64,000 bases of DNA from Deltaproteobacteria bacterium (GTDB lineage Bacteria > Desulfobacterota > GWC2-55-46), in the NCBI GenBank assembly GCA_019912665.1, contig JAIOIE010000006.1:186001-250000 (forward strand), given 5' to 3'. Positions within the stretch are counted from its first letter, which is position 1, and every line of letters starts with the position of its first letter. Under the pieces are notes generated by a model. That model saw only the letters and a program-made list of their open reading frames with translations, did not search any database and was not told the DNA's origin. Below, in pieces: positions 25,163 to 36,509 of the stretch. Position numbers and translations under genes: made by a program.

Positions 25163-26101
25163 ATGAAACTTAAAAGAAAAGACCTCTTGGGCATTGAGGG
25201 GCTCGACAAGGAAGAGCTTCTGCTCCTCCTCTCGACGGCCGAGTCGTTCAAGGAAGTATCCGAGAGGGAGATAAAGAAGGTTCCCACCCTGAGGGGCAAG
25301 ACTATCATAAACCTCTTTTATGAGCCTTCCACTCGCACCCGGACCTCATTCGAGATAGCCGCCAAGCGCATGAGCGCTGACGCCGTGAACATATCGGTAT
25401 CGACAAGCTCGGTTTCAAAGGGCGAGACCCTCAGGGACACGGCCATGAACCTCGGCGCCATGCGGCCTGACTGCATTGTCGTGAGGCATTCCTCATCCGG
25501 CACCCCCGAGATGCTCTCAAGGTATCTATCCTGCCCGGTCGTGAACGCCGGGGACGGGGCGCACGAGCATCCCAGCCAGGCGCTCCTCGACATGCTGACG
25601 GTCAGAGAGCGGAAGGGAGCGATAGAGGGGCTTAAAGTCTCCATAATTGGCGACATAGCGCATTCGAGGGTCGCGCGCTCGAATATCTACGGCTTCACGA
25701 AGATGGGGGCCGAGGTTACCGTCGCCGGCCCGCCGACCATGCTCCCCGTCGGCATAGAGAGGCTCGGCTGCAGGGCGACATCCAGCATGGAAGAGGCCAT
25801 AAGGGGCGCTGACGTCATCATGATGCTAAGGATCCAGCTCGAACGCCAGAGCGAGTCGTTTTTTCCGAGCGCAAGGGAATACTCCAGGCTATACGGCCTT
25901 GACGAAACGAAGCTCAGGGGCGCGAAAGAAGGCGTTATCATCCTCCACCCGGGCCCCATAAACAGGGGGGTCGAGATATCGCCGGAGGTGGCGGACGGCC
26001 CGTATTCGGTGATACTGGACCAGGTGACCAACGGGGTCGCCGTGAGAATGGCGATATTCTATCTGCTTGTCGGCGGCGCAAGGGAAGAGCATCATTTCTG
26101 A
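25163..26101 (+). CDS. pyrB: aspartate carbamoyltransferase catalytic subunit
   Basis: A 312-residue enzyme joining carbamoyl phosphate and aspartate. The carbamoyl phosphate site is [29 protein letters not shown] and the ARSNIYG stretch are conserved; [12 protein letters not shown] near the C-terminus is also typical. No pyrI regulatory subunit follows; pyrC is 12 nt downstream, as in the class with PyrB-PyrC association. It is the second gene of the pyr operon. Confidence 0.98.
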   Translation: MKLKRKDLLGIEGLDKEELLLLLSTAESFKEVSEREIKKVPTLRGKTIINLFYEPSTRTRTSFEIAAKRMSADAVNISVSTSSVSKGETLRDTAMNLGAMRPDCIVVRHSSSGTPEMLSRYLSCPVVNAGDGAHEHPSQALLDMLTVRERKGAIEGLKVSIIGDIAHSRVARSNIYGFTKMGAEVTVAGPPTMLPVGIERLGCRATSSMEEAIRGADVIMMLRIQLERQSESFFPSAREYSRLYGLDETKLRGAKEGVIILHPGPINRGVEISPEVADGPYSVILDQVTNGVAVRMAIFYLLVGGAREEHHF

Positions 26102-26113
26102 GGTTAAGGCGAT

Positions 26114-27406
26114 ATGAACAGGCTCATTATAAAAGGCGGAAGGCTCATAGACCCGGCGGCCGGGATAGACGGCCTCTACAATATCTATGTCATGGGCGGA
26201 AGGGTCGCTTCGGTAAAGAAAGCCGAATCCGACACCTCAGAGGCAGGTCCGGGTGTGGAGGTAATTGACGCTACCGGGCTTGCGGTAGTCCCCGGCTTCA
26301 TCGATGCGCACGCGCACCTGCGCGAGCCCGGTTTCGAGTACAAGGAGGACATACGCACAGGGACGCTCGCCGCGTCGGCGGGCGGATATACGGCCGTGAT
26401 GTGCATGGCGAATACCAGGCCCGTAAACGACAACGAATCGGTAACGAGATATATCTTGAAGAAGGCCGAGGGCGCGAGCGCAAGGGTCTACCCGGTCGGA
26501 GCCCTGAGCGTGGGGCAGAAGGGTGAGCGCCTTACGGAAATGGCGGAGCTTAAGGCCGCCGGTTGCGCTGCCGTATCGGACGACGGGATGCCGGTCGTCC
26601 ATAGCGCCCTCATGAGGCGGGCCCTTGAATACTCGCAGATATCGGGGATGCCCGTCATAAGCCATGCCGAGGAGCCTGGGCTTGTCGGCGCGGGTGTCAT
26701 GAACGAGGGGCCTGTTGCGACAAGGCTCGGCCTGAGGGGAATCCCGAACGCGGCAGAGGACGTGATGGTTGCAAGGGACATACACCTTGCAGAGCTTACC
26801 GGAGGGAGGCTCCATATAGCCCATGTGAGCACCAGGGGGGCTGTCGAAGCAATAAGGGCGGCAAAGGCAAGGGGCGTGAAGGTCACAGCGGAAGCTACCC
26901 CGCACCACCTGGCCCTTACGGATGAGGTAGTAGCAGACTACGACACCAACGCCAAGATGAACCCGCCGCTACGCTCCCGCGAGGACGTCGAGGCATTGAG
27001 GGAGGGCCTCCGGGACGGCACCATAGACTGCGTAGCCACCGATCACGCCCCGCATTCGACTATTGAGAAAGACATAGAATTCGACAAGGCCTCAAACGGG
27101 ATAATCGGCCTTGAGACGGCCTTTTCAGTCATATACGGCCTGGTTGAGGACGGGGCCCTGAGCCTCGTACAGGCTTTGGCCGCCATGTCCGCGAACCCGG
27201 CTAAGGCCTTTGGAGTCGAAGGCGGAAGGCTCACTGTCGGGAGTCCGGCTGATATGGCCATACTGGACCTCAGCGCCAAATGGAAGGTCGAGCCGGCCAG
27301 GCTCAAATCAAAATCAAAGAACACGCCCTGGGCCGGGAAAGAGCTCAAGGGTGTGGTGGTAAAGACGGTCCTTGCCGGGAATGTCGTCTATAGCAGGGAA
27401 GGATAG
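26114..27406 (+). CDS. pyrC: dihydroorotase
   Basis: A 430-residue amidohydrolase-fold enzyme interconverting N-carbamoyl-aspartate and dihydroorotate. Metal ligands are in DAHAHLREPG near the N-terminus, SHAEEP and HIAHVST in the middle, and the catalytic aspartate in VATDHAPHS. The length is that of type I dihydroorotases. It lies in the pyr operon and is followed by a 65-nt AT-rich gap before carA. Confidence 0.97.
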   Translation: MNRLIIKGGRLIDPAAGIDGLYNIYVMGGRVASVKKAESDTSEAGPGVEVIDATGLAVVPGFIDAHAHLREPGFEYKEDIRTGTLAASAGGYTAVMCMANTRPVNDNESVTRYILKKAEGASARVYPVGALSVGQKGERLTEMAELKAAGCAAVSDDGMPVVHSALMRRALEYSQISGMPVISHAEEPGLVGAGVMNEGPVATRLGLRGIPNAAEDVMVARDIHLAELTGGRLHIAHVSTRGAVEAIRAAKARGVKVTAEATPHHLALTDEVVADYDTNAKMNPPLRSREDVEALREGLRDGTIDCVATDHAPHSTIEKDIEFDKASNGIIGLETAFSVIYGLVEDGALSLVQALAAMSANPAKAFGVEGGRLTVGSPADMAILDLSAKWKVEPARLKSKSKNTPWAGKELKGVVVKTVLAGNVVYSREG

Positions 27407-27471
27407 CCTGAGGATTCTTATTAAGTTTATTATATAACTTACTGGATTTAAATACTTATTGAGGTGATGAA

Positions 27472-28599
27472 TTGAGAAAGGCTTATCTTGCGCTCGCCGA
27501 CGGCACCGTTTTCGAGGGCTCGTCATTCGGCGCTGAGGGCGAGGCGACCGGCGAGGTCGTTTTCAATACCTCCCTTACAGGATACCAGGAGGTTTTGACC
27601 GACCCTTCCTACAAGGGGCAGATGGTCGTAATGACCTACCCCCAGCAGGGGAACTACGGCATAAACCCCGAGGACGTGGAGTCGGTCCGGCCCTGGGCAG
27701 AGGGCTTCATCGTAAAAGACCCCTGCCTCTATCCTTCGAGCTGGCGCTCCAGCGAAAGCCTCATGGGATACCTCATGAGGAACCGGATCGTCGGCATCTC
27801 GGGCATAGACACAAGGGCCCTTACCCGGATAATAAGGGACAAGGGCGCCATGCAGGGGGTCATCTCCACAAAGGACGGCGACCTCACCAGGCTTGTAAAG
27901 AAGGCGAGGGAGCTTCCGTCCCTTGCGGGGCAGGACCTCGTAAAGGAGGTCACCTGCCAGAAGCCGTATGAGTGGCTCGGCGGCCTTTGGGAGCTTGAAA
28001 AAGGCGGATACCCGGCAGTAGAAAAAGATGAAAAGAAGAGGTTCAGGGTAGTCGCCTTCGACTTTGGCATTAAGAAGAACATACTACGTAACCTTTATTC
28101 CGCCGGATGCGCCGTGACCGTCGTGCCCGCGTCCTTTCCCGCAGAGGACGCCTTGGCCATGGACCCGGACGGAATATTCCTCTCGAACGGCCCCGGCGAC
28201 CCGGATGCAGTGACATACGCGAAAGAGACCGTCAGTAAGCTCATCGGCAAGAAGCCGGTCTTCGGCATCTGCCTCGGACACCAGATACTCTCCCTTGCCC
28301 TCGGCGGCAGCACCTATAAATTGAAGTTCGGCCACAGGGGAGGGAACCAGCCGGTCAAGGACCTTACCACCGGAAAGGTAGAGATAACATCCCAGAACCA
28401 CGGCTTCGCGGTAGACCTCGATTCCTTGAAGGGCAAGGCCGAGCTTACGCACATAAACCTGAATGATAAAACATGCGAAGGGATTGCGCTTAAGGACAAA
28501 CCCGTCTTCTCGGTCCAGTACCACCCGGAAGCTTCACCAGGTCCGCACGACTCGCAGTACCTCTTCAGGAGGTTCGTCGAGATGATGGAGCGCGCCTGA
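27472..28599 (+). CDS. carA: carbamoyl-phosphate synthase small (glutaminase) subunit
   Basis: A 375-residue glutamine amidotransferase subunit. The N-terminal domain starts [14 protein letters not shown]; the class I GATase domain has the nucleophile motif GICLGHQ and the His-Glu pair in [13 protein letters not shown]. It feeds ammonia to CarB for pyrimidine and arginine synthesis. The start is a TTG with GAGGTGATGAA just upstream, so the weak initiation codon is the supported choice. Confidence 0.97.
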   Translation: MRKAYLALADGTVFEGSSFGAEGEATGEVVFNTSLTGYQEVLTDPSYKGQMVVMTYPQQGNYGINPEDVESVRPWAEGFIVKDPCLYPSSWRSSESLMGYLMRNRIVGISGIDTRALTRIIRDKGAMQGVISTKDGDLTRLVKKARELPSLAGQDLVKEVTCQKPYEWLGGLWELEKGGYPAVEKDEKKRFRVVAFDFGIKKNILRNLYSAGCAVTVVPASFPAEDALAMDPDGIFLSNGPGDPDAVTYAKETVSKLIGKKPVFGICLGHQILSLALGGSTYKLKFGHRGGNQPVKDLTTGKVEITSQNHGFAVDLDSLKGKAELTHINLNDKTCEGIALKDKPVFSVQYHPEASPGPHDSQYLFRRFVEMMERA

Positions 28600-28659
28600 C
28601 AAGCGAATTTTCTTTTTTTATTAACACTCGATATTCAATAGATTTAAGGAGACCGGTAA

Positions 28660-31600
28660 TTGCCTAGAAGGACTGACATCAAAAAGATACTCATCATCGG
28701 CTCGGGCCCGATAGTAATCGGGCAGGCCTGCGAATTCGACTACTCAGGCACGCAGGCCTGCAAGGCCCTTAAGGAGGACGGCTACGAGGTGGTGCTCGTG
28801 AACTCCAACCCGGCCACCATCATGACAGACCCCACGCTCGCTGACAGGACCTACATAGAGCCCATCACCCCGGAGATGGTCGAAAAGATAATAGAGCGGG
28901 AGAGGCCGGACGCGCTCCTTCCGACCATGGGCGGCCAAACGGCATTGAACGTCTCGGTGAAGCTTGCCGAGAGCGGAGTCCTCGACAAGTACGGAGTCGA
29001 GATGATAGGGGCGAAGCTACCTGCCATCAAGAAGGCCGAGGACAGGGAGCTATTCAAGCAGGCCATGCAGAAGATAGGCCTTGAAGTGCCGAAGAGCGGG
29101 ACGGCCAGGGATTTCCAGGAGGCGCTCGCCATAATGGAGGGCATGGACTTCCCGGCGATAATCCGGCCCTCTTTTACGCTCGGCGGCATGGGCGGCGGCA
29201 TTGCCTATAACATGGAAGAGTACGAGAGCATGGCGAGGTTCGGGCTCGAGTGCAGCCCAGTCTCAGAGATACTCGTAGAGGAGTCGGTAATAGGCTGGAA
29301 GGAGTTCGAGCTCGAGGTGATGAGGGACTGTAACGACAACGTCGTCATCATCTGCTCGATAGAGAACTTCGACCCCATGGGCGTTCATACCGGCGACTCC
29401 ATCACGGTCGCCCCGGCGCAGACCCTGACCGACAAGGAATACCAGGAATTGAGGGACGCGTCTTTAAAGATAATACGTGAGATAGGCGTCGACACCGGCG
29501 GGTCAAACATCCAGTTCTCGGTAAACCCGGAGAACGGAAAGATATACGTCATAGAGATGAACCCGAGGGTATCGAGGTCGTCGGCGCTTGCGAGCAAGGC
29601 AACGGGCTTCCCAATAGCAAAGATGGCCGCGAAGCTCGCGGTCGGCTACTCCCTCGACGAGATACCGAACGACATAACGAAGAAGACGCCTGCGTCCTTC
29701 GAGCCCACCATCGATTATGTCGTAGTCAAGATACCCCGGTTCGCCTTCGAGAAGTTCCAGAAGGCAGACCAGACGCTTACGACCCAGATGAAATCGGTCG
29801 GCGAGGCAATGGCAATGGGGAGGACCTTCAAGGAGGCGCTCCAGAAGGCGATGCGCTCCCTTGAGACCGGGAACCACGGCTTCGACAGGGTCGTCAGGAA
29901 GACACGGCCCGAGCCGGTCTTCAGGCCCACCGAAGCCGAGCTCGACTCCATAAAAGCCATGCTCAAGACCCCGAGGGCCGAGAGGCTATGGTACATAGGA
30001 GAGGCGCTTCGGGCCGGGCTGCACGTCGACGACATACACGCGCTAACCGGCATAGACAGGTGGTTCCTCAACAACATAAGGGAGATACTCGAGATCGAGG
30101 AAGGAGTTTTCTGGCAGGGCAAACAGGGCAGCCTGTCGAAGGAGATACTGAGGAAGGCGAAGGAAGCCGGGTTCTCCGACAGGATGCTTTCGTCCCTTTC
30201 CGGCATGGACGAGGCCGGGATACGGAAGGCGCTCAGGGAAGCGGGAGTCGAGCCGGTATTCAAGACCGTCGACACCTGCGCCGCCGAGTTCGAGGCATAC
30301 ACCCCCTATCTATACTCCTCCTACGAGCGGCCGTTCTTTAATATTTTATCGGGCACTGAGGAGAAGCTCGCCTGCGAAGCCGCCCCGACGGACAGGAAGA
30401 AGGTCATGATACTCGGGAGCGGGCCGAACAGGATAGGACAGGGCATAGAGTTCGACTACTGCTGCGTGCACGCGAGCTTCGCGCTACGCGAGGAGGGCAT
30501 CGAGTCGATAATGGTCAACTGCAACCCCGAGACCGTCTCGACCGACTACGACACCTCTGACAGGCTCTACTTCGAGCCCTTGACATTCGAAGACGTCATG
30601 GCCATAGTCGAGAAGGAAAAGCCCATGGGCGTGATAGTCCAGCTCGGCGGGCAGACGCCCTTGAAGCTCTCCGTACCCCTTGAGAAGGCTGGCGTGAGGA
30701 TCCTCGGCACCTCGTCGGATTCAATAGACATGGCCGAGGACAGGGAGCGATTCGACAAGCTCCTTGACAAGCTGGGCTTGAAGAGGCCCGCGAGCGGAAT
30801 AGCCCGCTCCATAGACGAGGCTGTCTCTGTTGCTGGCGCGGTCGGCTACCCGGTGATGGTGAGGCCCTCTTACGTGTTGGGCGGCAGGGCCATGGAGACG
30901 GTCTACGACGAGATGAGCCTCATGGACTACATGTCGCGGGCCGTCGAGGCCTCCCCGGAGCACCCGGTATTGATAGACAGGTTCCTCCAGAACGCGGTCG
31001 AGGTGGACGTGGACTGCATAAGCGACGGAGAGACGGTCGTCGTCGCAGGCATAATGGAGCACATAGAGGAAGCGGGTGTGCATTCCGGCGACTCGGCCTG
31101 CTCCATCCCTCCGTATTCTCTCGGGGCAGACTTGCTGGATTCGATAAGGGAGCAGTCGGTCCGGCTCGCGAGGGAGCTTAAGGTCATCGGGCTCATGAAC
31201 GTCCAGTACGCGGTGAAGGACGGGGAGATATATGTCCTGGAAGTAAACCCGAGGGCGTCGAGGACAATACCATTCGTCAGCAAGGCAATAGGCGTGCCGC
31301 TTGCGAAGCTCGCTACCAAGCTCATGGCCGGGAAGACGCTAAGGGAGCTCGGCTTTACCTCTGAGGTGCAGCCTTCCTATACTTCCGTAAAAGAGGCGGT
31401 CTTCCCATTCATAAAATTCCCGGGCGTTGACATACTCCTCGGCCCGGAGATGAAGTCAACGGGCGAGGTCATGGGCATCTCCCGCGACTTCGGCGGGGCG
31501 TTTGCAAAGGCCCAGATAGCGGCGGGGAACAGGCTGCCGCTATCCGGGACAGTCTTCATAAGCGTCCGCGACGCGGACAAGCCGGACATCGTCGGGGTGG

Positions 31601-31986
31601 CCCGGAGCCTGAAGGAATCGGGTTTCCACATAATCGCGACCGGGGGAACCGCCAGATTTCTCGCGGCACAAGGCGTTGAGGTCGAGCCGGTCCTGAAAGT
31701 CACGGAGGGCAGGCCCAATATAGTGGACCTCATAAAGAGCAGGAAGGTGGACATGGTCATAAACACCTCCTTCGGGGCAAAGAGCGTTGCCGATTCCTAC
31801 TCCATAAGGAGGTCTTCTGTCGAGCTTGGGCTTCCGCACGTTACGACCGTCGCCGGCGCCAGGGCGGCCGCCCAGGGCATAAAGGCCATGCTCAAGGGAG
31901 GGCTTGAAGTGAAGCCGATTCAGGAGTATCATCATGAGCTTAAGCCTGCATTGAAGATAGCGACTCAAATCCCTGGTCCCGCCTGA
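28660..31986 (+). CDS. carB: carbamoyl-phosphate synthase large subunit
   Basis: A 1108-residue enzyme of two homologous halves, each a biotin carboxylase-like ATP-grasp unit: the first begins [20 protein letters not shown], the second [20 protein letters not shown] near residue 580. [19 protein letters not shown] and [17 protein letters not shown] are the paired active-site stretches; an MGS-like allosteric domain closes the protein ([16 protein letters not shown]). The start is TTG, preceded by AAGGAG at 9 nt. kup follows after 11 nt. Confidence 0.98.
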   Translation: MPRRTDIKKILIIGSGPIVIGQACEFDYSGTQACKALKEDGYEVVLVNSNPATIMTDPTLADRTYIEPITPEMVEKIIERERPDALLPTMGGQTALNVSVKLAESGVLDKYGVEMIGAKLPAIKKAEDRELFKQAMQKIGLEVPKSGTARDFQEALAIMEGMDFPAIIRPSFTLGGMGGGIAYNMEEYESMARFGLECSPVSEILVEESVIGWKEFELEVMRDCNDNVVIICSIENFDPMGVHTGDSITVAPAQTLTDKEYQELRDASLKIIREIGVDTGGSNIQFSVNPENGKIYVIEMNPRVSRSSALASKATGFPIAKMAAKLAVGYSLDEIPNDITKKTPASFEPTIDYVVVKIPRFAFEKFQKADQTLTTQMKSVGEAMAMGRTFKEALQKAMRSLETGNHGFDRVVRKTRPEPVFRPTEAELDSIKAMLKTPRAERLWYIGEALRAGLHVDDIHALTGIDRWFLNNIREILEIEEGVFWQGKQGSLSKEILRKAKEAGFSDRMLSSLSGMDEAGIRKALREAGVEPVFKTVDTCAAEFEAYTPYLYSSYERPFFNILSGTEEKLACEAAPTDRKKVMILGSGPNRIGQGIEFDYCCVHASFALREEGIESIMVNCNPETVSTDYDTSDRLYFEPLTFEDVMAIVEKEKPMGVIVQLGGQTPLKLSVPLEKAGVRILGTSSDSIDMAEDRERFDKLLDKLGLKRPASGIARSIDEAVSVAGAVGYPVMVRPSYVLGGRAMETVYDEMSLMDYMSRAVEASPEHPVLIDRFLQNAVEVDVDCISDGETVVVAGIMEHIEEAGVHSGDSACSIPPYSLGADLLDSIREQSVRLARELKVIGLMNVQYAVKDGEIYVLEVNPRASRTIPFVSKAIGVPLAKLATKLMAGKTLRELGFTSEVQPSYTSVKEAVFPFIKFPGVDILLGPEMKSTGEVMGISRDFGGAFAKAQIAAGNRLPLSGTVFISVRDADKPDIVGVARSLKESGFHIIATGGTARFLAAQGVEVEPVLKVTEGRPNIVDLIKSRKVDMVINTSFGAKSVADSYSIRRSSVELGLPHVTTVAGARAAAQGIKAMLKGGLEVKPIQEYHHELKPALKIATQIPGPA

Positions 31987-31997
31987 CGGCTGGTGAG

Positions 31998-33791
31998 ATG
32001 CGAAGCATACTCAAATCCCTCGGCATAGTATATGGCGACATAGGCACCAGCCCCATATACACGATTACCGTAATCTTTCTCCTCCTTGAGCCGACCTACG
32101 ATAACGTAAGGGGCGTCCTTTCGCTCATCGTCTGGACCCTCATAACGCTCGTGACCATACAATACGCTTGGCTCGCCACAAGTCTCGGCAAAAAAGGCGA
32201 AGGCGGCACGATAGTCCTTCGGGAGATACTTGTCTCCTACCTTAAGGGCGGGCGAAAGGTCGCGTTTATAAGCCTCCTTTCCTTTGTAGGCGTTTCGCTC
32301 CTTATAGGCGATGGCGTAATCACCCCTGCAATATCAATACTCAGCGCAGTAGAGGGTTCGGTCCTTATACCGGGTTTTGAGGACCTGAGTCAGACCCGGA
32401 TCGTCATAATAGCGGGACTTATCGCGGTTCTTCTGTTTTATTTCCAGAAAAGGGGAACTGAAAAAGTGGCCTGGGCCTTTGGCCCGATAATGGTCATATG
32501 GTTCTTGTCTTTGGCGATTTCAGGAATTGCCGGGCTGGTGAACGCGCCGGAGGTCTTGCTGGGGGTAAATCCGTATTACGGCATAAGGTTCATGACGGAT
32601 AACGGCCTCCTCGCGTTTTTTATTCTCTCGGAGGTGATACTCTGTGCTACAGGCGGAGAGGCCCTTTACGCCGACATGGGGCACCTGGGCAGGGCCCCGA
32701 TAGTGAAGGGATGGTTTCTGGTCTTTATCATGCTCGTACTCAACTACATGGGGCAGGGCGCGTTCCTCCTGACCCATCCCGGTACCAAGAATGTGCTCTT
32801 CGAGATGGTTTTCAACCAGGCGCAGGTATTGTATATCCCCTTCCTACTACTCAGCATAGCCGCCACTATCATCGCCTCACAGGCCATGATAAGCGCCATG
32901 TTCTCGATAGTGTACCAGGGCATCACGACCCATGTCATGCCGCTCTTCAGGATCTCGTACACATCCGCTGAAATGAGGAGCCAGATATACATACCTTTCG
33001 TCAACTGGTTCCTGCTTGCGGCGGTCCTCTTCGTAATGTACATATTCCAGGAATCGCACAAGCTGGCGGCGGCTTACGGCCTCGCTGTCACCGGGACGAT
33101 GCTCCTCACGGGCTTCATGATGACATGGATATTCCTCATAAGGAAAAAATACATCCTGGTCGGGATTTCGGTGCTTGTTACCTTGATCGACCTCGTCTAT
33201 TTCCTCTCCAACACCTTCAAAATACCTCTCGGAGGCTACTGGTCCATCATTATCGCACTCCTGCCGTTCAGCCTTATCCTCATCTACACGAGGGGACAGA
33301 AGAGGCTATACAAGGCCATGAGGCCGCTTAACCTGGAGGCTTTTCTCATAGGATATAACCAGATATACAAAGCGCTTCCCAAGATAAGCGGCACGGCCCT
33401 CTTCTTCGCAAAGGAATCAAAGGTCATAGCGCCATATATCGTGCACACGATATTCAAGAACAACATCATATACGAGGACAACATACTCGTCTCGCTCATA
33501 AGGACCGAGAAGCCCTTCGGCGTGGAATATCAGTTCAAGGAAGACCTCGCACCCGGCCTCCGGGTCTTCGAGCTCAGGCTCGGCTACATGGAGGTGGTGG
33601 ACGTGGAGTCCATATTGAAGGAGGCCGGCATAAACGAGAAGACCATCTTCTACGGCCTCGAGGAGATAACCACCTCCAATTTCATCTGGATGATATTCTC
33701 GGTAATAAAGAAGCTCACCCCGTCCTTCATCGTGTTCTATAAGCTCCCTGCCAACAAGCTCCACGGCGTCATAACCCGCGTAGAGATGTAA
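31998..33791 (+). CDS. kup: KUP-family potassium transporter
   Basis: A 597-residue K+/H+ symporter-type membrane protein. The N-terminus has LGIVYGDIGTSPIYT, the family signature, and GDGVITPAISILSAVEG follows; about twelve membrane segments are visible up to residue 430, then a soluble C-terminal domain. The length is slightly below the usual 620. It starts 11 nt after carB and ends 2 nt before recG, so it is probably carried on the pyrimidine transcript as well as any local promoter. Confidence 0.95.
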   Translation: MRSILKSLGIVYGDIGTSPIYTITVIFLLLEPTYDNVRGVLSLIVWTLITLVTIQYAWLATSLGKKGEGGTIVLREILVSYLKGGRKVAFISLLSFVGVSLLIGDGVITPAISILSAVEGSVLIPGFEDLSQTRIVIIAGLIAVLLFYFQKRGTEKVAWAFGPIMVIWFLSLAISGIAGLVNAPEVLLGVNPYYGIRFMTDNGLLAFFILSEVILCATGGEALYADMGHLGRAPIVKGWFLVFIMLVLNYMGQGAFLLTHPGTKNVLFEMVFNQAQVLYIPFLLLSIAATIIASQAMISAMFSIVYQGITTHVMPLFRISYTSAEMRSQIYIPFVNWFLLAAVLFVMYIFQESHKLAAAYGLAVTGTMLLTGFMMTWIFLIRKKYILVGISVLVTLIDLVYFLSNTFKIPLGGYWSIIIALLPFSLILIYTRGQKRLYKAMRPLNLEAFLIGYNQIYKALPKISGTALFFAKESKVIAPYIVHTIFKNNIIYEDNILVSLIRTEKPFGVEYQFKEDLAPGLRVFELRLGYMEVVDVESILKEAGINEKTIFYGLEEITTSNFIWMIFSVIKKLTPSFIVFYKLPANKLHGVITRVEM

Positions 33792-33793
33792 GG

Positions 33794-36247
33794 ATGGAGA
33801 GGAGGCTCGCTGAAATCCTCGAAGCGGTCCTTAAGCCCCTGAGGTTCGCATCAAAGGACGAGTTCAGGCACCTTGGGACGCTCAAGTCGCTTGAGCCGCT
33901 CGTTGCCTCTCTCATAAAGGAAGCCCTTTCCCTAAAGAACCCGCCCTATGTCCTCGCCCGGCTTGAAGAGCTCACGTGTATCCTCGCCGGCTTCGATTCG
34001 CTCGGCGAATCCTCGAAGAGGGAAAAAGTACTCGCCGCCCTCGAACTGATTGGCTCGATAAGCAAGGAAGGGCCGGTGCAAGCTTTACCCGTATCTCCTC
34101 CGTTACCTCCGATAGATCCTGCCGAGGCCGAAAGAAGGCTTAAGGCGCTTAAGACCCCGATCTCTTTCGTGAAGGGCATAGGGCCGAAGCTCGCGGAGAG
34201 GCTCGCGAAGAAAGGACTTACGACCGTCGAGGACCTGCTCTATTTTCTTCCGTTGAGATACGAAGACAGGAGCCGCCTTAAGCGCATACGCGAGCTTACG
34301 CCGGGCCTGAGCGAAAGCACCACAGGAGAGGTGCTCGCCATAGGAGAGGCGCGCTACGGGAGAAGGCGCGTCCTCGAGATGGCCGTGGGGGACGGTAGCG
34401 ACATACTGAAAGTCAAATGGTTCAATTTCGGCCCCCATATTAAAAAAAGGTTCAAGAACGGGCAGAAGCTCATCATCTTCGGGCAGGTCTCGATTTTCGG
34501 GGGCAGGAAGGAGATGGTGCACCCGGATATAGAGCTTGCCGATAAAGATGACGAGGCCGGGGCCGCGGCCTCGGCCTCGGATGGTATCGGCAGAATAGTA
34601 CCAGTATACTCGCAGGTGGAAAACTTCCACCAGAAGACAATAAGGAAGATCGTCCTGTCGGTTGTGGATGACTACGGCGGAAAGGCCGTGGCCGGGGTGC
34701 CTTTCGGGATCTCGGAGAGGCACGGGCTAATGGACCTCGGGCCGGCCATGAGGGAGGCCCATTTGCCGTCAGGGACCGGCACTGCTATCCTGGCGAAAAA
34801 GAGCCTGTCGTTTGACGAGCTATTTCTGCTTGAGACCGGCCTTTCTCTCCGGAGGGCAAGCATCAAAAGGGAACGGGGCATATCGTTAAGGCCTGATGGC
34901 AGGCTTGAGAAGGGACTACGGAAGATACTCCCGTTCACGCTTACCGGCGCGCAGGAGAGGACGCTTTCGGAGATACGGAAGGACATGGCCGCTCCCCATC
35001 CCATGAACAGGCTCATCCAGGGCGACGTGGGCTCCGGGAAAACTGTCGTGAGCCTCATTGCCTCGCTCATGACCGCCGAGTGCGGGTTCCAGGCCGCGAT
35101 AATGGCCCCGACCGAAATACTCGCGGAGCAGCATTATCTCTTTACGAAGAGGTTCGCGGAGCCGCTGGGCCTTAAGCCAGTCCTCCTTACCGGGAGCGCA
35201 AGAAAATCCGAAAGGAACAGGATGCTTCAGTCCGTGAGTGAGGGGGAGGCTCATCTGGTCATAGGCACTCATGCACTCATACAGAAGGACGTCAAGTTCA
35301 GGAAGCTCGGGTTGGCGGTCATAGACGAGCAGCACAGGTTCGGGGTCGTGCAAAGGGGGATTTTGAAGAAGAAAGGCTTCGGCGCAGGCGAAGGCGTCTC
35401 GCCCGATATCCTCATAATGACCGCCACACCAATCCCGAGGACCCTCTCCATGACGGTATTCGGGGACCTCGACGTATCGATAATTGACGAACTGCCGCCA
35501 GGGAGGAAGCCGGTCTATACGAAGGTGCTCAGGGAAAAGGAAAGGCAGAAAGCCTATGAAGCAATTCAGAGAGAGCTTGCTTCAGGAGGACAGGCGTATA
35601 TCGTATACCCGCTCGTCGAGGAATCGAAGGAGCTGAGCCTCAGGGACGCGACCAACATGAGGGCGCATCTCGAAAAGGACATCTTCAGGGACCGTCGGGT
35701 TGGCCTCCTTCACGGCAGGCTCAAGGCCGAGGAGAAGGAATCGGTGATGCGGGACTTTAAGGAAAGGAAAATCGACATCCTCGTCTCGACTACCGTAATA
35801 GAGGTGGGGGTGGACGTGCCCAACGCCTCAGTCATGATCATAGAGCACGCCGAGAGGTTCGGCCTTGCCCAGCTCCATCAGCTCCGGGGAAGGGTGGGAA
35901 GGGGAGAGAGAAAGTCCTTCTGCCTTCTCATTGCAGGCTGGACTAACTCGGAGGACACCTATAAACGCCTCAAGGTCATGGAGGAGACGAACGACGGGTT
36001 CAAGATAGCGGAAGAGGACCTTAAGATCAGGGGGCCCGGGGACTTCCTCGGGACGCGGCAGGCGGGGCTGCCGGATTTCAGGACGGACGGCGCGCTTTCA
36101 GACCTTAAGCTCCTAAAGACGGCGAGGGAGGAGGCGATCGACTATTTGAAGAGGAACCCCGGCCTAAAGGGTCCCGAAGGAGAAGTGATAAGAAGGGTGC
36201 TCAAGGCCAGATGGCAGGACAGGCTCGAGCTCGCGGAGATAGGATAA
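33794..36247 (+). CDS. recG: ATP-dependent DNA helicase RecG
   Basis: An 817-residue branch-migration helicase for stalled forks and recombination. A 110-residue N-terminal extension precedes the wedge/OB domain (GIGPKLAERLAKKGL, FLPLRYEDRS). Helicase motifs: QGDVGSGKT (Walker A), DEQHRFG (motif II), TATPIPRT, STTVIEVGVDVPNA, and HQLRGRVGRG. The C-terminus has the RecG GTRQAGLPDF motif. It begins 2 nt after kup. Confidence 0.97.
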   Translation: MERRLAEILEAVLKPLRFASKDEFRHLGTLKSLEPLVASLIKEALSLKNPPYVLARLEELTCILAGFDSLGESSKREKVLAALELIGSISKEGPVQALPVSPPLPPIDPAEAERRLKALKTPISFVKGIGPKLAERLAKKGLTTVEDLLYFLPLRYEDRSRLKRIRELTPGLSESTTGEVLAIGEARYGRRRVLEMAVGDGSDILKVKWFNFGPHIKKRFKNGQKLIIFGQVSIFGGRKEMVHPDIELADKDDEAGAAASASDGIGRIVPVYSQVENFHQKTIRKIVLSVVDDYGGKAVAGVPFGISERHGLMDLGPAMREAHLPSGTGTAILAKKSLSFDELFLLETGLSLRRASIKRERGISLRPDGRLEKGLRKILPFTLTGAQERTLSEIRKDMAAPHPMNRLIQGDVGSGKTVVSLIASLMTAECGFQAAIMAPTEILAEQHYLFTKRFAEPLGLKPVLLTGSARKSERNRMLQSVSEGEAHLVIGTHALIQKDVKFRKLGLAVIDEQHRFGVVQRGILKKKGFGAGEGVSPDILIMTATPIPRTLSMTVFGDLDVSIIDELPPGRKPVYTKVLREKERQKAYEAIQRELASGGQAYIVYPLVEESKELSLRDATNMRAHLEKDIFRDRRVGLLHGRLKAEEKESVMRDFKERKIDILVSTTVIEVGVDVPNASVMIIEHAERFGLAQLHQLRGRVGRGERKSFCLLIAGWTNSEDTYKRLKVMEETNDGFKIAEEDLKIRGPGDFLGTRQAGLPDFRTDGALSDLKLLKTAREEAIDYLKRNPGLKGPEGEVIRRVLKARWQDRLELAEIG

Positions 36248-36424
36248 CATAGCTAGCGATCAAAGATTTGACACTCAACATGAGATTTATGCCTTAATTG
36301 ATTGATTTGTGTATGTTATTTGGTCAAATCTCGCAGGGCACTCGTTTAGGCCGACTCCTTTTCTTCCCCGTAACGGGTGTTTTTTGCCTCGCGGAACGCC
36401 CGCCCGACCTCTTCCCTTTTCCCG

Positions 36425-36454
36425 TTGACAACGGGGTTCGCCTGATAGTAATCT
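36425..36454 (+). promoter_or_regulatory. putative promoter of the DUF1015 gene
   Basis: TTGACA (36425-36430), an 18-nt spacer and TAATCT (36449-36454). The -35 sits inside a small palindrome CCCGTT/AACGGG (36421-36435). Upstream, CCCG/CGGG followed by six T (36367-36385) may be a weak recG terminator. The 262-nt gap also contains GATTTGAC and its complement GTCAAATC, about 60 nt apart. Confidence 0.35.
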
Positions 36455-36509
36455 TATAGATTCCTGATTATTTCATGACTGATACAACTCTAATATCCGG
36501 GAGCATGTG